64,000 nucleotides of DNA from Acinetobacter sp. NIPH 2699 (GTDB lineage: Bacteria; Pseudomonadota; Gammaproteobacteria; Pseudomonadales; Moraxellaceae), in contig NZ_JAKZGL010000015.1 in NCBI RefSeq assembly GCF_022549355.1, positions 1 to 64,000 of the forward strand. Direction: 5' to 3'. Under the pieces are notes generated by a model. It saw only the letters and a list, made by a program, of their open reading frames with translations. It did no database searches and was not told the origin of the DNA. Shown here piece after piece: positions 15,565-23,855 of the stretch. Each line of letters begins with the position of its first letter. The first letter of the stretch is position 1. A program made the translations under genes and the position numbers.

Positions 15565-16401
15565 CTAAGCTTGGGTCAACTCCAAAGCACGTTGATAAGC
15601 AATTTTCTTTTTAATCCCTGTTAAATCCGCAGCCAATTGTGATGCAGCTTTGACCGAGAGATCTTGCAATAAACGCTTGAGTAACTCGTCTAATTTTTCT
15701 TGCTCCATGTCTTTAACTTCTAATGCTCCACCAACAACAACGACAATTTCGCCTTTTTGTTGGTTGTGATCATTTTCAATAAAACTGACCAATTCTTTGA
15801 GAGTCATTTTTTCGATGGTTTCAAAGGTTTTGGTAATTTCACGTGCAAAACCAACGGGTCGATCTTCACCAAAGACCTGAGCCATATTTTTAATACTGTC
15901 TAAGATTCGATGCGGTGCTTCATAGAAAATCAAGGTTTGCGTTTCATTTTTAAGTTTTTCGAGTTGGATGATACGCTGCGATGCCTTTGATGGTAAAAAC
16001 CCTTCAAAACTAAAACGATCACTTGGTAAACCAACTGCACTTAAAGCAGCAATAGCCGCACATGCACCTGGTACAGGAATAACGCGAATACCGTGTGCTT
16101 GCGCAGCACGAACCAATTTAAAACCGGGATCACTAATAAGGGGCGTGCCAGCATCACTGATTAAAGCAACTGATTCGCCTTTTAACATTTTTTGGAGAAG
16201 TTGATCAATTTTGTTACTTTCGTTGTGATCATGACACGCCGTAAGCGGAGTTGCGATATTATAGTGCTTGAATAACTGAGCAGATTGACGAGTATCTTCT
16301 GCTGCAACCACCGAGACGGATTTTAAAATATCGATTGCACGGAAAGTCATATCATCCAAGTGCCCAATCGGGGTTGCTACAACAAATAATTGAGCACTCA
16401 T
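15565..16401 (-). CDS. rsmI: 16S rRNA (cytidine-1402 2'-O)-methyltransferase
   Basis: The 278-residue protein from ATG 16401 has the RsmI motifs: FVVATPIGHLDDMTFRA at the start, AAEDTRQSAQLF near 40, and SDAGTPLISDPG near 85, which forms the SAM-binding tetrapyrrole-methylase fold. It methylates C1402 of 16S rRNA in the decoding centre. The start at 16401 is chosen over 16416 because GGAG lies nine bases upstream. It diverges from the lpoA-like gene with a 16-base gap, as rsmI and lpoA do in E. coli. Confidence 0.93.
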   Translation of the reverse strand: MSAQLFVVATPIGHLDDMTFRAIDILKSVSVVAAEDTRQSAQLFKHYNIATPLTACHDHNESNKIDQLLQKMLKGESVALISDAGTPLISDPGFKLVRAAQAHGIRVIPVPGACAAIAALSAVGLPSDRFSFEGFLPSKASQRIIQLEKLKNETQTLIFYEAPHRILDSIKNMAQVFGEDRPVGFAREITKTFETIEKMTLKELVSFIENDHNQQKGEIVVVVGGALEVKDMEQEKLDELLKRLLQDLSVKAASQLAADLTGIKKKIAYQRALELTQA

Positions 16402-16417
16402 AAAAGGTAACTCCATA

Positions 16418-17350
16418 ATGTATTTAAAAAAATATTGGCTGCTACTCAGTTTGGCAGCATTGATTAGCCCTGCTTATGCGGACGTGTTGGTGATTCTACC
16501 TGAATCTGGTGCAATGGCGCGAGCTGGTGACAGCATCAAACGAGGTTACTTGAGTGCTTATACAGCATCAGGCAGTAAAGAAAAAATTATTTTTGTTGAT
16601 TCAGCAAAAAGTAGCATCGAACAGATTTTTAAGACAAGGGTAAATAAGAAGACGCGGTTGGTGGTTGGACCATTGGCACGATCTGAAATTGAAACGGTGA
16701 TGAAGTTGAAGCCGAAAATTCCAGTTCTAAGCTTAAATGATGTCAATACGCAAGCGGACAATGTCTGGCAATTTAGTTTAGCCAAACAACATGATGCTGT
16801 GGCTTTAAACCAATTACTTGAAAAAGACCAGATCAAGAAATTATTTATCTTGCGCCAAGCTGGAACAGAGTCTGCCACTGAACTATTTATGATGTCATTA
16901 ATGTCTGAGTCTAAAATTGAGATCCAAGTGGTCAGTGAGCTACCGAAAAAATTACCTAAGAAAACAGGGTTACTTTTACTTGGCGATCATCAATGGATGG
17001 CGCAATTAGGGACATTGCCCAAACAAAATATTTATGCAACACCAATGAGTATCGAACAAGACAAACATATACCAATAGGGCTGCGTTTTTGTGATACACC
17101 AGCTTTATACAATGGGCAATGGGCAGATCTAATCGAAGCCTATAAAGAGCAACCTGAAAATATGGCATTTCAACGATTACTTGCCTTTGGTGGAGATACA
17201 TGGACGATCAGTCAACAGTTTTTATCTAGCCCAGATAAACAATTTTCTTTTGTAGGGCGTACTGGTGCAATTGATGTGAAAGCTGGCATCATCAACAGAC
17301 AGCCATTTTGTTATGAACAACAAAAAAATGGGATTCATATTTTAAAATAA
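16418..17350 (+). CDS. Short LpoA/LppC-like penicillin-binding-protein activator
   Basis: The 310-residue protein matches the C-terminal periplasmic-binding-like half of LpoA/LppC: VLVILPESGAMARAGDSIKRG right after the signal peptide, then RLVVGPLARSEI and GNQ-type segments through NRQPFCYEQQ. In E. coli LpoA (about 678 aa) is an outer-membrane lipoprotein that activates PBP1a and also has an N-terminal TPR-like domain. Here the TPR half is missing and the signal peptide ends SPAYA-DV with no lipobox Cys, so the protein is probably soluble in the periplasm. The rsmI-lpoA-yraN-dolP order supports the family call. Whether it activates a PBP is unknown. Confidence 0.7.
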   Translation: MYLKKYWLLLSLAALISPAYADVLVILPESGAMARAGDSIKRGYLSAYTASGSKEKIIFVDSAKSSIEQIFKTRVNKKTRLVVGPLARSEIETVMKLKPKIPVLSLNDVNTQADNVWQFSLAKQHDAVALNQLLEKDQIKKLFILRQAGTESATELFMMSLMSESKIEIQVVSELPKKLPKKTGLLLLGDHQWMAQLGTLPKQNIYATPMSIEQDKHIPIGLRFCDTPALYNGQWADLIEAYKEQPENMAFQRLLAFGGDTWTISQQFLSSPDKQFSFVGRTGAIDVKAGIINRQPFCYEQQKNGIHILK

Positions 17351-17359
17351 GATCACTGA

Positions 17360-17767
17360 ATGATGAAACAACAGTCAAATTTATTGGGGCAATGGGCAGA
17401 ACAAACCGCTATGTCATTGCTCCGTTCACATGGTTATCAATGTGTAAATCAAAATTATCATTCACGTTTTGGAGAAATTGACTTAATTGTAAAACGTGGA
17501 AAAGAGCTTGTTTTTGTTGAAGTAAAAGCAAGATCGGCTGGGAGTTATGCACAAGCTTTCGAAGTGATTTCAAACACACAGCGACGTAAGATTATTAAGA
17601 CTGCTCAGTTCTTTTTACAAAGATATCCAAGTTATGGAGACTTTGATTGTCGTTTTGATGTGATTTGTTTTGATTTTCCACAGAAAATTGCAAAAACAGT
17701 ACAACCAGATTTTTCAAAATTGCAGTATGATCAGCAATGGATTGAACATGCATTTATTTTAGATTAA
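17360..17767 (+). CDS. yraN: YraN (UPF0102) endonuclease-like protein
   Basis: The 135-residue protein has the UPF0102 core: [18 protein letters not shown], then [13 protein letters not shown] and [11 protein letters not shown]. This is a restriction-endonuclease-like fold with E...D...ExK residues. The cellular role is unproven. It lies nine bases after the lpoA-like gene, as in E. coli. E. coli has diaA between yraN and dolP, and that gene is absent here. Confidence 0.88.
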   Translation: MMKQQSNLLGQWAEQTAMSLLRSHGYQCVNQNYHSRFGEIDLIVKRGKELVFVEVKARSAGSYAQAFEVISNTQRRKIIKTAQFFLQRYPSYGDFDCRFDVICFDFPQKIAKTVQPDFSKLQYDQQWIEHAFILD

Positions 17768-17836
17768 TTGTGGCAAAAACGGTCTGAAGATAAATGTGGA
17801 AGATTGAGAAAATGTGTGAATAGGGAGTCTGGCCAA

Positions 17837-18526
17837 GTGTTAAAACGTTTATCGATTACGCTGCTTTGTGCTGCAAGTTTATCTGGATGTGCAAGTTTTA
17901 TTTCTGGTGGAACAGGAACGGCACCTGTTGGAACAAGTAGCGGTGAGCGTAGTCTAGGGCAGGTTTTTATTGATTCTTCAATCAAACGTACTGCAAATGT
18001 CAATTTATATAAACTTGATCATCGCTTTCGACAGTCTCGGATTAATATCGAAAGCTTCCACAGCAATGTTTTATTGACTGGACAAGTGCCTGATCCTTAT
18101 TTGAAACAATTGGCTGAAGACAATGTTCGTGCAATGACGGATGTAAAAGCAGTGCATAACTACATTACTGTTGGTGATAAAGTCGCTTATAGCACCATTA
18201 TGCAAGACTCTACGGTGACTGCGAATACACGTGGTTTATTGATGAGAGCCCCAGTTGTTTCTGACAGTAAAGTTCTTGTACATACTGAAAATGGTGTGCT
18301 GTATGTGATGGGACGTTTGAATACTGCTGAAATCCGAGATTTAGATGATGTTTTACAAAAAGTCGGTAATGTAAGTAGAATAGTGACTTTAGTTGATAAT
18401 ATCGATCAATCTTCAGGAGCTGCAACGCCGATGATGGGTTCAGCATCAACACAGTCTTTAGTTGAAACACCAGTTGCCATTGATCCTGATCAGGAATCTG
18501 TGACTATTACGCCAGTTAATCCTTAA
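17837..18526 (+). CDS. dolP: BON-domain outer-membrane lipoprotein DolP (YraP)
   Basis: From the GTG at 17837 the product is 229 residues with a lipoprotein signal (RLSITLLCAASLSGCAS, lipobox LSGC). Two BON domains follow (about 60-125 and 135-200, with NVLLTGQVPDPYLKQLA and VLYVMGRLNTAEI). The GTG is chosen because GGGAG lies nine bases upstream and the upstream in-frame TTG at 17768 would add a charged extension before the signal peptide. DolP supports outer-membrane integrity and BAM function. It has a Ser/Thr/Pro-rich tail of about 30 residues. Confidence 0.85.
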   Translation: MLKRLSITLLCAASLSGCASFISGGTGTAPVGTSSGERSLGQVFIDSSIKRTANVNLYKLDHRFRQSRINIESFHSNVLLTGQVPDPYLKQLAEDNVRAMTDVKAVHNYITVGDKVAYSTIMQDSTVTANTRGLLMRAPVVSDSKVLVHTENGVLYVMGRLNTAEIRDLDDVLQKVGNVSRIVTLVDNIDQSSGAATPMMGSASTQSLVETPVAIDPDQESVTITPVNP

Positions 18527-18529
18527 TTT

Positions 18530-19402
18530 ATGAAACAAATTATTCAACAAGTGCAACAAAACGTGATACGGGCGAAAAACTTTTATCAAGAATTTCGTCT
18601 GTATGATTTTGCAAGTTATTCAATTAACTATTTGACTCCTAAAGATACTTTTGAAAAAGAAGAGCATCTCGCGTATGGGTTAAAGGCAAGACAGCGTTTA
18701 GATTTATATCGCACCAAAAATCCGAAGAAACAGCGACCGTTAATTGTATTTGTACATGGTGGTTCTTGGCAGCATGGCAATAAACGAGATTATTTGTTTA
18801 TAGGCGAGACCTTTGCGCGAGAAGGCTATGATGTTGCTGTGATTAATTATCACCTTGCACCTGAGCATATCTTTCCAGCATTTATTGATGATATTGCTCA
18901 AGCGATTCATTATTTGAGCCAGAATCAAAGTAAGCTCGATATTTCGACTGACAACATTATTTTGATGGGACATTCGGCTGGTGCTTTTAATGTCATGTCG
19001 GTCGTGTATTCTGCTCAAGCACAAAGTTTTAAATATAAAGACAATATTAAAGCGATTATTGGATTGGCTGGGCCTTACCATTTTGATTATGTTGGTGATC
19101 CTTTATCGGAACATGCTTTTAATTTAAATATTCCTTATCAACAAGTCATGCCTTGCTATTTTATTGAATCGAATCAAATTAAACATTATTTGCTGATGGC
19201 TGAACAAGATCAGTTAGTGGGTAAAGAAAATAGTTATGCGCTTGATAATGCTTTAAGAGAAAAGGGCAACCACAGTCATATCGCGATTATCCCGAAGACA
19301 GGGCATGTTACGATTTTGGCGACGTTGGCCAGTTTGATGAGTCATTATTTTAAAACCAAGCGTACGATTTTGAATTTTATGGAAGAGGCATTAGAGCCTT
19401 AG
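18530..19402 (+). CDS. Alpha/beta hydrolase (esterase of the HSL/carboxylesterase type)
   Basis: The 290-residue protein has the oxyanion motif FVHGGSWQHG (about 67-76) and the nucleophile elbow GHSAGAF (Ser near 148). Late Asp (AEQDQLVG) and His (KTGHVTIL) complete a catalytic triad. The family hydrolyses esters of small or medium acyl chains. There is no signal peptide, so it acts in the cytoplasm. It begins three bases after dolP stops and may be translated from the same message. The substrate is unknown. Confidence 0.8.
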   Translation: MKQIIQQVQQNVIRAKNFYQEFRLYDFASYSINYLTPKDTFEKEEHLAYGLKARQRLDLYRTKNPKKQRPLIVFVHGGSWQHGNKRDYLFIGETFAREGYDVAVINYHLAPEHIFPAFIDDIAQAIHYLSQNQSKLDISTDNIILMGHSAGAFNVMSVVYSAQAQSFKYKDNIKAIIGLAGPYHFDYVGDPLSEHAFNLNIPYQQVMPCYFIESNQIKHYLLMAEQDQLVGKENSYALDNALREKGNHSHIAIIPKTGHVTILATLASLMSHYFKTKRTILNFMEEALEP

Positions 19403-19403
19403 A

Positions 19404-19434
19404 GAAAAAAAGCATCGATTAAGATGCTTTTTTA
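19404..19434. terminator. Bidirectional terminator overlapping the nudC 3' end
   Basis: AAAAAAAGCATC and GATGCTTTTTT pair around a 6-base loop. The stem includes the last codons and stop of nudC on the minus strand and also serves the rightward esterase gene. Confidence 0.85.
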
Positions 19435-20171
19435 TTTTCGATTATTTGCATAATCATTGCATGTGCAATACTGCCTTTGAATGGAATCTCTGGTAGTTGA
19501 TCGAATTTAAAGAATTGGGCTTCGCTAATTTCTTCGACTTGTAACTGGATTTCCCCTGATTCATATTCAGCATGAAATGCGATCATTAAGTTACTTGGAA
19601 AGGGCCAAGGTTGACTCGACATATAGCGAATATTTTTAAGTTTCAAGCCCACTTCTTCTAACGTTTCTCGTTGTACCGCTTCTTCTAAGGTTTCACCCAC
19701 TTCAACAAATCCAGCAATTAACCCATACATATTGCTTTTGTTATGCGTTGATTTAGCCAGTAGCACTTCATCATGACCTTTGGTAATGATGGTGATGATG
19801 CAAGGCTGTACACGCGGGTATTGATGATAACTACAAGCGGGGCAAACCATTGCATATTCGCTGGGGTGAATCTCAGTTGCATGTCCGCAATGACTACAGA
19901 ATTTGTGATTACGTCGCCACTCAAGCAGTTGAACTGCGCGACTTGCTTGTAAAAAGTCTGTGGTAGACCATCTTTGGATTAGTTCCCGAATGGGAATAAG
20001 TTGATACCCTTCAGGAATGGACTCACCATCAAAAAGATCGCGTGCGATCACTTGATCATTGTGGTGTATCGGTAAGTCACTTGCTAATTTTTCAACCTTG
20101 GGCAGTTGGAAGTTTTCATCTACTAAAAGTTTTTGATGTTGAAAAATATAAGCAAGTGATAGTTGAGACAT
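19419..20171 (-). CDS. nudC: NAD+ diphosphatase / NAD-cap decapping enzyme
   Basis: The 250-residue Nudix enzyme has a zinc ribbon (CSHCG at about 93-97 and CPACS about 115), a Nudix box (GFVEVGETLEEAVQRETLEE, REXXEE form) and the NudC-specific SQPWPFP motif after it. NudC cleaves NAD(H) and removes NAD caps from RNA 5' ends. Length is close to E. coli NudC (257). Its start overlaps the stop of the fimL-like gene by one base, so they are co-transcribed leftward. Confidence 0.92.
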   Translation of the reverse strand: MSQLSLAYIFQHQKLLVDENFQLPKVEKLASDLPIHHNDQVIARDLFDGESIPEGYQLIPIRELIQRWSTTDFLQASRAVQLLEWRRNHKFCSHCGHATEIHPSEYAMVCPACSYHQYPRVQPCIITIITKGHDEVLLAKSTHNKSNMYGLIAGFVEVGETLEEAVQRETLEEVGLKLKNIRYMSSQPWPFPSNLMIAFHAEYESGEIQLQVEEISEAQFFKFDQLPEIPFKGSIAHAMIMQIIENKKAS

Positions 20172-21817
20172 TAGGCTGCTAAAGTTTGTAATTGCTGACT
20201 GTTTGATAATGCCACATCGAACATAGATTGCAATACGGGCTGTTTGTTTCTTAGGTTATCAACCAGTAAATCTAAACCTGCGACAACATTCAGAATACAG
20301 TTAACTTGTTCTGCATCGAACACAAGATTTTGCGCTAAACGATGTTCAGCAAAATGTGCAGCGCCTAAAAGTGCCGTTTGTTGTGCAGAGCTACCTAAGA
20401 ATTGGGCAGCACCAGAGAGTTCTTTTAGATACTTAGGCAATGCTTCTAAACTGTGTGCCGTTGGATCTTGGACATAGAGACTGAGCGTTTGTGTCAGCGT
20501 TTCCACGAGCGATTTGGTTTCAATTAACAGGGCTTTATGTGCTTCATCCAAGCGATCTAATGAGATCTGCATATTATTGACGCGGAGCTGTAAACGGCTA
20601 GAGGTATAATTACGCTCCAAAATTCCAATCGAGTTCATCGATGCTAAGATACTATTCATCAACTGTTGAACAGAAGTTGCATCGGTTAATGTATTCGATT
20701 GGTTCAGTTTTTCAGCTTGCTGTGTTAATTCTCTTGATGCCTCATTTAAATTCAGTACTTTGAATACATTTGAAAGCTGATTTAATTTTTGCTGAATCTC
20801 TTGGGTTTTTTCATTTGACATATTTTGGTGATTGTACTCAATTTCATTGCGAATTTGAGCCATTTCTTCTGTCATCAATTGGCTGATGGTATGGATTGTT
20901 TCATAGTCAGGGCCATATAAATGGCGGCTTAGAACTTGAAGTTGAGTGTCACTTAATAGCTCATCGCCAATGTTGAGTTGTTCACGAATATGCTGCGAAA
21001 CATTGTCTTCTTGGCTGATACAAATAGATAAAATATCGGCCAGATCAGCAAGGTTACTTTGAAAAGCAGGTGGTGCTGCTAAAAATTTACCAATATTGGT
21101 TTCGATTTGAATAAGAGTACGCAGACGTGCTTCTGTAATCGAAAGTTCATCAATGAGACCTAGGCCAACATTCACCAGTTGCCAGTACTGTTGGCTTGGA
21201 AGGTTTGAAGCTAAGCCAGCGAGATAAACACCAACGATTTTAATCCCTTGTAAGTCTAATGGTGTTTCGACTTGTTTAATCAGTTTGTTTAAACATAATT
21301 TATAAAGCTGATGAATGTATTGGGATTGTTCTAAACTTGGTGCTTGGGGCAGATTGAAGCTTGGTGTGATGAAACCAAGTAAGGGTTGGATGGTTTGCCC
21401 TTCTTTGGTCATTGGTTTACCCAACGCGAGCTCTAAACGATTGAGCGTATCCAGTAAGAATTGTGGAACTTTAACTTCACGGAGACAGATAAATTCAATA
21501 TAACGTCTCAGCATCGTTGTTCCCTCGCTGAGCGCAACGACATCACTAATTTTGATTTGTTCAGGTTGAGTCATGATTTTACGCATAAGCTCAGCAGAAT
21601 ATTGAGTAATTTGTGACAAATGTGGCATATCAATCAATGCAAGTACTTGCGTACATTGTTCAAATTGATTGAGCGCGTCATCAATCCCAAAGGGTAGGGC
21701 TTGTTCTTCGGCAAGCGTATTTACTGCTGTTTCTACCAATTTAATCGAATTATCGATCTCATTTTTTATTATTAATAATGCCGTTGGGTCGAAATGAATC
21801 GAGGTTTGGTAAGACAT
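20171..21817 (-). CDS. FimL/ChpA-N-like type IV pilus regulatory protein
   Basis: The 548-residue protein is all-helical with no membrane segment. It resembles the N-terminal part of the type IV pilus chemosensory kinase ChpA and Pseudomonas FimL: repeated Hpt-like helical bundles with SEGTTMLRRYIEF and LLGFITPSFNLP. FimL helps raise cAMP and controls twitching motility. No histidine of a working Hpt phosphosite is clear to me. It shares a message with nudC. Name assigned on overall resemblance only. Confidence 0.65.
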   Translation of the reverse strand: MSYQTSIHFDPTALLIIKNEIDNSIKLVETAVNTLAEEQALPFGIDDALNQFEQCTQVLALIDMPHLSQITQYSAELMRKIMTQPEQIKISDVVALSEGTTMLRRYIEFICLREVKVPQFLLDTLNRLELALGKPMTKEGQTIQPLLGFITPSFNLPQAPSLEQSQYIHQLYKLCLNKLIKQVETPLDLQGIKIVGVYLAGLASNLPSQQYWQLVNVGLGLIDELSITEARLRTLIQIETNIGKFLAAPPAFQSNLADLADILSICISQEDNVSQHIREQLNIGDELLSDTQLQVLSRHLYGPDYETIHTISQLMTEEMAQIRNEIEYNHQNMSNEKTQEIQQKLNQLSNVFKVLNLNEASRELTQQAEKLNQSNTLTDATSVQQLMNSILASMNSIGILERNYTSSRLQLRVNNMQISLDRLDEAHKALLIETKSLVETLTQTLSLYVQDPTAHSLEALPKYLKELSGAAQFLGSSAQQTALLGAAHFAEHRLAQNLVFDAEQVNCILNVVAGLDLLVDNLRNKQPVLQSMFDVALSNSQQLQTLAA

Positions 21818-21882
21818 ATGACCTACACCTTTCCTGAGTTGTTATATCCATGTACCTCCTTTGCAGGAGGTCTAAATCATTT

Positions 21883-22150
21883 AGGGGCTGCTGACATTTC
21901 ATATATGTCTTGCGTTATAGGCTAAAACGACTCAAACAAGGCATGAAACGCAGGTAATGGTTATCCCCTTATCAAGTTTCATAACGAAGTTTGGGGAGGT
22001 TTTAGCCATAACCCTGCGGGACAGGGATATTTTTTGCCGCTACTGCGTTATGCTTTGCTTATTTAGAATGACTAAATTTCACAAACCATGCCTGGTATCG
22101 TCTAAAAAATGTCTTCTGTCGCAAGCATCTATGAAACGTCATCAGACCCT
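21883..22150. repeat. MITE-like element, copy B (268 bp)
   Basis: It begins AGGGGCTGCTGACATTTCAT at 21883. The right end, read inward, is AGGGTCTGATGACGTTTCAT, and both continue with ATATG/AGATG and CTTGCG, so the terminal inverted repeats are about 32 bp with few mismatches. The interior matches copy A (11865-12131) in the opposite orientation. No transposase is encoded. It sits between the fimL-like and rnhA-dnaQ genes, both leftward. Copy B keeps the better-matched ends and may be the younger one. Confidence 0.78.
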
Positions 22151-22212
22151 AATCGTTAATATAACTTAACTTTGAGCACTTGAAATATAAAAACCGAGCT
22201 TGATCAGAAAAT

Positions 22213-23574
22213 TTATTTTGCGAAAAGGCAAGGTTCTCCATGTTTTTCTTCGAATTGTTTGACCCAGGTCTCATGTTCATTTAATTCATGTTCTGATGGT
22301 TTGATAATCGCTAAGTCAACTTGAACACGCTGACGCGTTATTTTCTTTTCATCTTGCTCTGCTTGAGTGAGGGTATCCATATCAAAAGCGACCTGTCCAC
22401 CCGTCATCGCTAGATAGACATCTGCTAAAATTTCAGCATCGAGTAACGCACCGTGGAAGGTACGATCACGTGCAGGAATCTCATAACGTCTTACCAATGC
22501 ATCCAAGGAGTTCTTTTGTCCAGGATGCTTATTTTTCGCTAACGCTAAGGTATCTGTAACCTCACACACATCAGAGAGTAAAGGCAAGCCAACGCGTTTA
22601 AACTCCATATTTAAGAAGTTCATATCGAATGCGGCATTGTGCGCGATAATTTCAGCACCTTTTAAAAAGGCGAATAGTGTATCGGCAATTTCTGCATATT
22701 TAGGTTTGTCTTTTAAAAAGTCATCGCTAATACCATGCACATTTTCTGAGTCACCGACAGGTTTTTCTGGGTTGATATAGATGTGGATCGAGCTGCCTGT
22801 CAGTTTACGATTGATCATCTCAATCGCACCCACTTCGATAATACGATCACCATCTTGATAATAAAAACCCGTGGTTTCTGTATCAAGAATAAGTTGGCGA
22901 GGGCCTTGAAGCTGTACTTTTGCCTCTGTAATCACAATATGTGGGTGTTGATTTGAGGGCGATGTGCTTAGCACCACATCAGTAGATACTTCGGTTTCCT
23001 CTACATCGTCCACTATTTCTTCAATCTCTGACGTTTCAATCATCTCATCATTCGTATCAGCGTCTATATCTAATCCAAACGGATCATTTAAGAGCCAATC
23101 AGCTTCAGGCTTTTTTGTATCAGCGTTAGCCTGTGTGGGTGATTTCAATTGTTGGGCCGTTTGTTCAGCACCCAAATTTGCCAATTGGTCTGCCATTTCA
23201 TTGCCTTCATGCCCAGCATGACCTTTGATCCAGTTCCATTCGATGTTGCGATTGGCGCAAACAGCATCGAGTTTTTTCCATAAATCTGGATTTTTAACAT
23301 CTTTCCAGTTTTTCTTCTTCCAACCATGGATCCATTCGGTAATGCCTTGTTTTACATAATTAGAGTCTGTCCAAATGATCAGGTGGGCATCGATTGGACA
23401 AAAAGAAACACCTTCAATGGCAGCTTGAAGCTCCATGCGATTATTGGTGGTTTCAGGCTCGCCACCACAGATTTTATGTTCACCTTGTTCCGTAATGATG
23501 TATGCCCCCCAACCCCCGAGACCTGGGTTACCTTTACATGCGCCATCAATATAAAGCGTGATTGTCTGTGACAT
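22213..23574 (-). CDS. Ribonuclease HI fused to DNA polymerase III epsilon (proofreading) subunit
   Basis: From ATG 23574 (MSQTITLYIDGACKG) the product is 453 residues. The upstream in-frame extension to 23676 is rejected because RNase HI begins at this point. RNase HI occupies about 1-150 with Asp in YIDGAC, Glu in NRMELQAA, Asp in WTDSNYV and His/Asp in GHAGHEGNEMADQL. An acidic linker (about 175-230) joins it to the DnaQ exonuclease: LILDTETTG (Exo I), HNAAFDMNFL (Exo II) and HGALLDAEILA (Exo III). RnhA removes RNA from RNA-DNA hybrids; epsilon proofreads. The fusion is characteristic of Acinetobacter; the genes are separate neighbours in most relatives. Confidence 0.92.
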   Translation of the reverse strand: MSQTITLYIDGACKGNPGLGGWGAYIITEQGEHKICGGEPETTNNRMELQAAIEGVSFCPIDAHLIIWTDSNYVKQGITEWIHGWKKKNWKDVKNPDLWKKLDAVCANRNIEWNWIKGHAGHEGNEMADQLANLGAEQTAQQLKSPTQANADTKKPEADWLLNDPFGLDIDADTNDEMIETSEIEEIVDDVEETEVSTDVVLSTSPSNQHPHIVITEAKVQLQGPRQLILDTETTGFYYQDGDRIIEVGAIEMINRKLTGSSIHIYINPEKPVGDSENVHGISDDFLKDKPKYAEIADTLFAFLKGAEIIAHNAAFDMNFLNMEFKRVGLPLLSDVCEVTDTLALAKNKHPGQKNSLDALVRRYEIPARDRTFHGALLDAEILADVYLAMTGGQVAFDMDTLTQAEQDEKKITRQRVQVDLAIIKPSEHELNEHETWVKQFEEKHGEPCLFAK

Positions 23575-23855
23575 ATTTGAACCTGAACAATAAAACCGAT
23601 GAAAAGCTTGACGTATCTCCGTATGCCAATACACATAAAGAGACATCAAGTGAATAGGGAATATTAGCATTCCCACATGAGAACGTGCATTGTAAATGCT
23701 AAATTTTGATTGTGAGCGTTACAAAACTCATCTTTTTTAATTTCTTGTAACATTTCCATGCAAATCACGTTAAATTATTGCCTTGTCTAAGTGACATGCT
23801 TTACTACAATGGCAAATCAAAGTAATAAACTAGCGTAAGTGGACTGGAAGATTTT

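Noticed and set aside
21817..21872. CCTCC / GGAGG hairpin upstream of the fimL-like gene, including an AGGAGGT sequence that could start a 31-codon ORF
   Set aside because: The spacing between AGGAGGT and the nearest ATG is too short for initiation, and the ORF overlaps the fimL-like gene with no sign of conservation.
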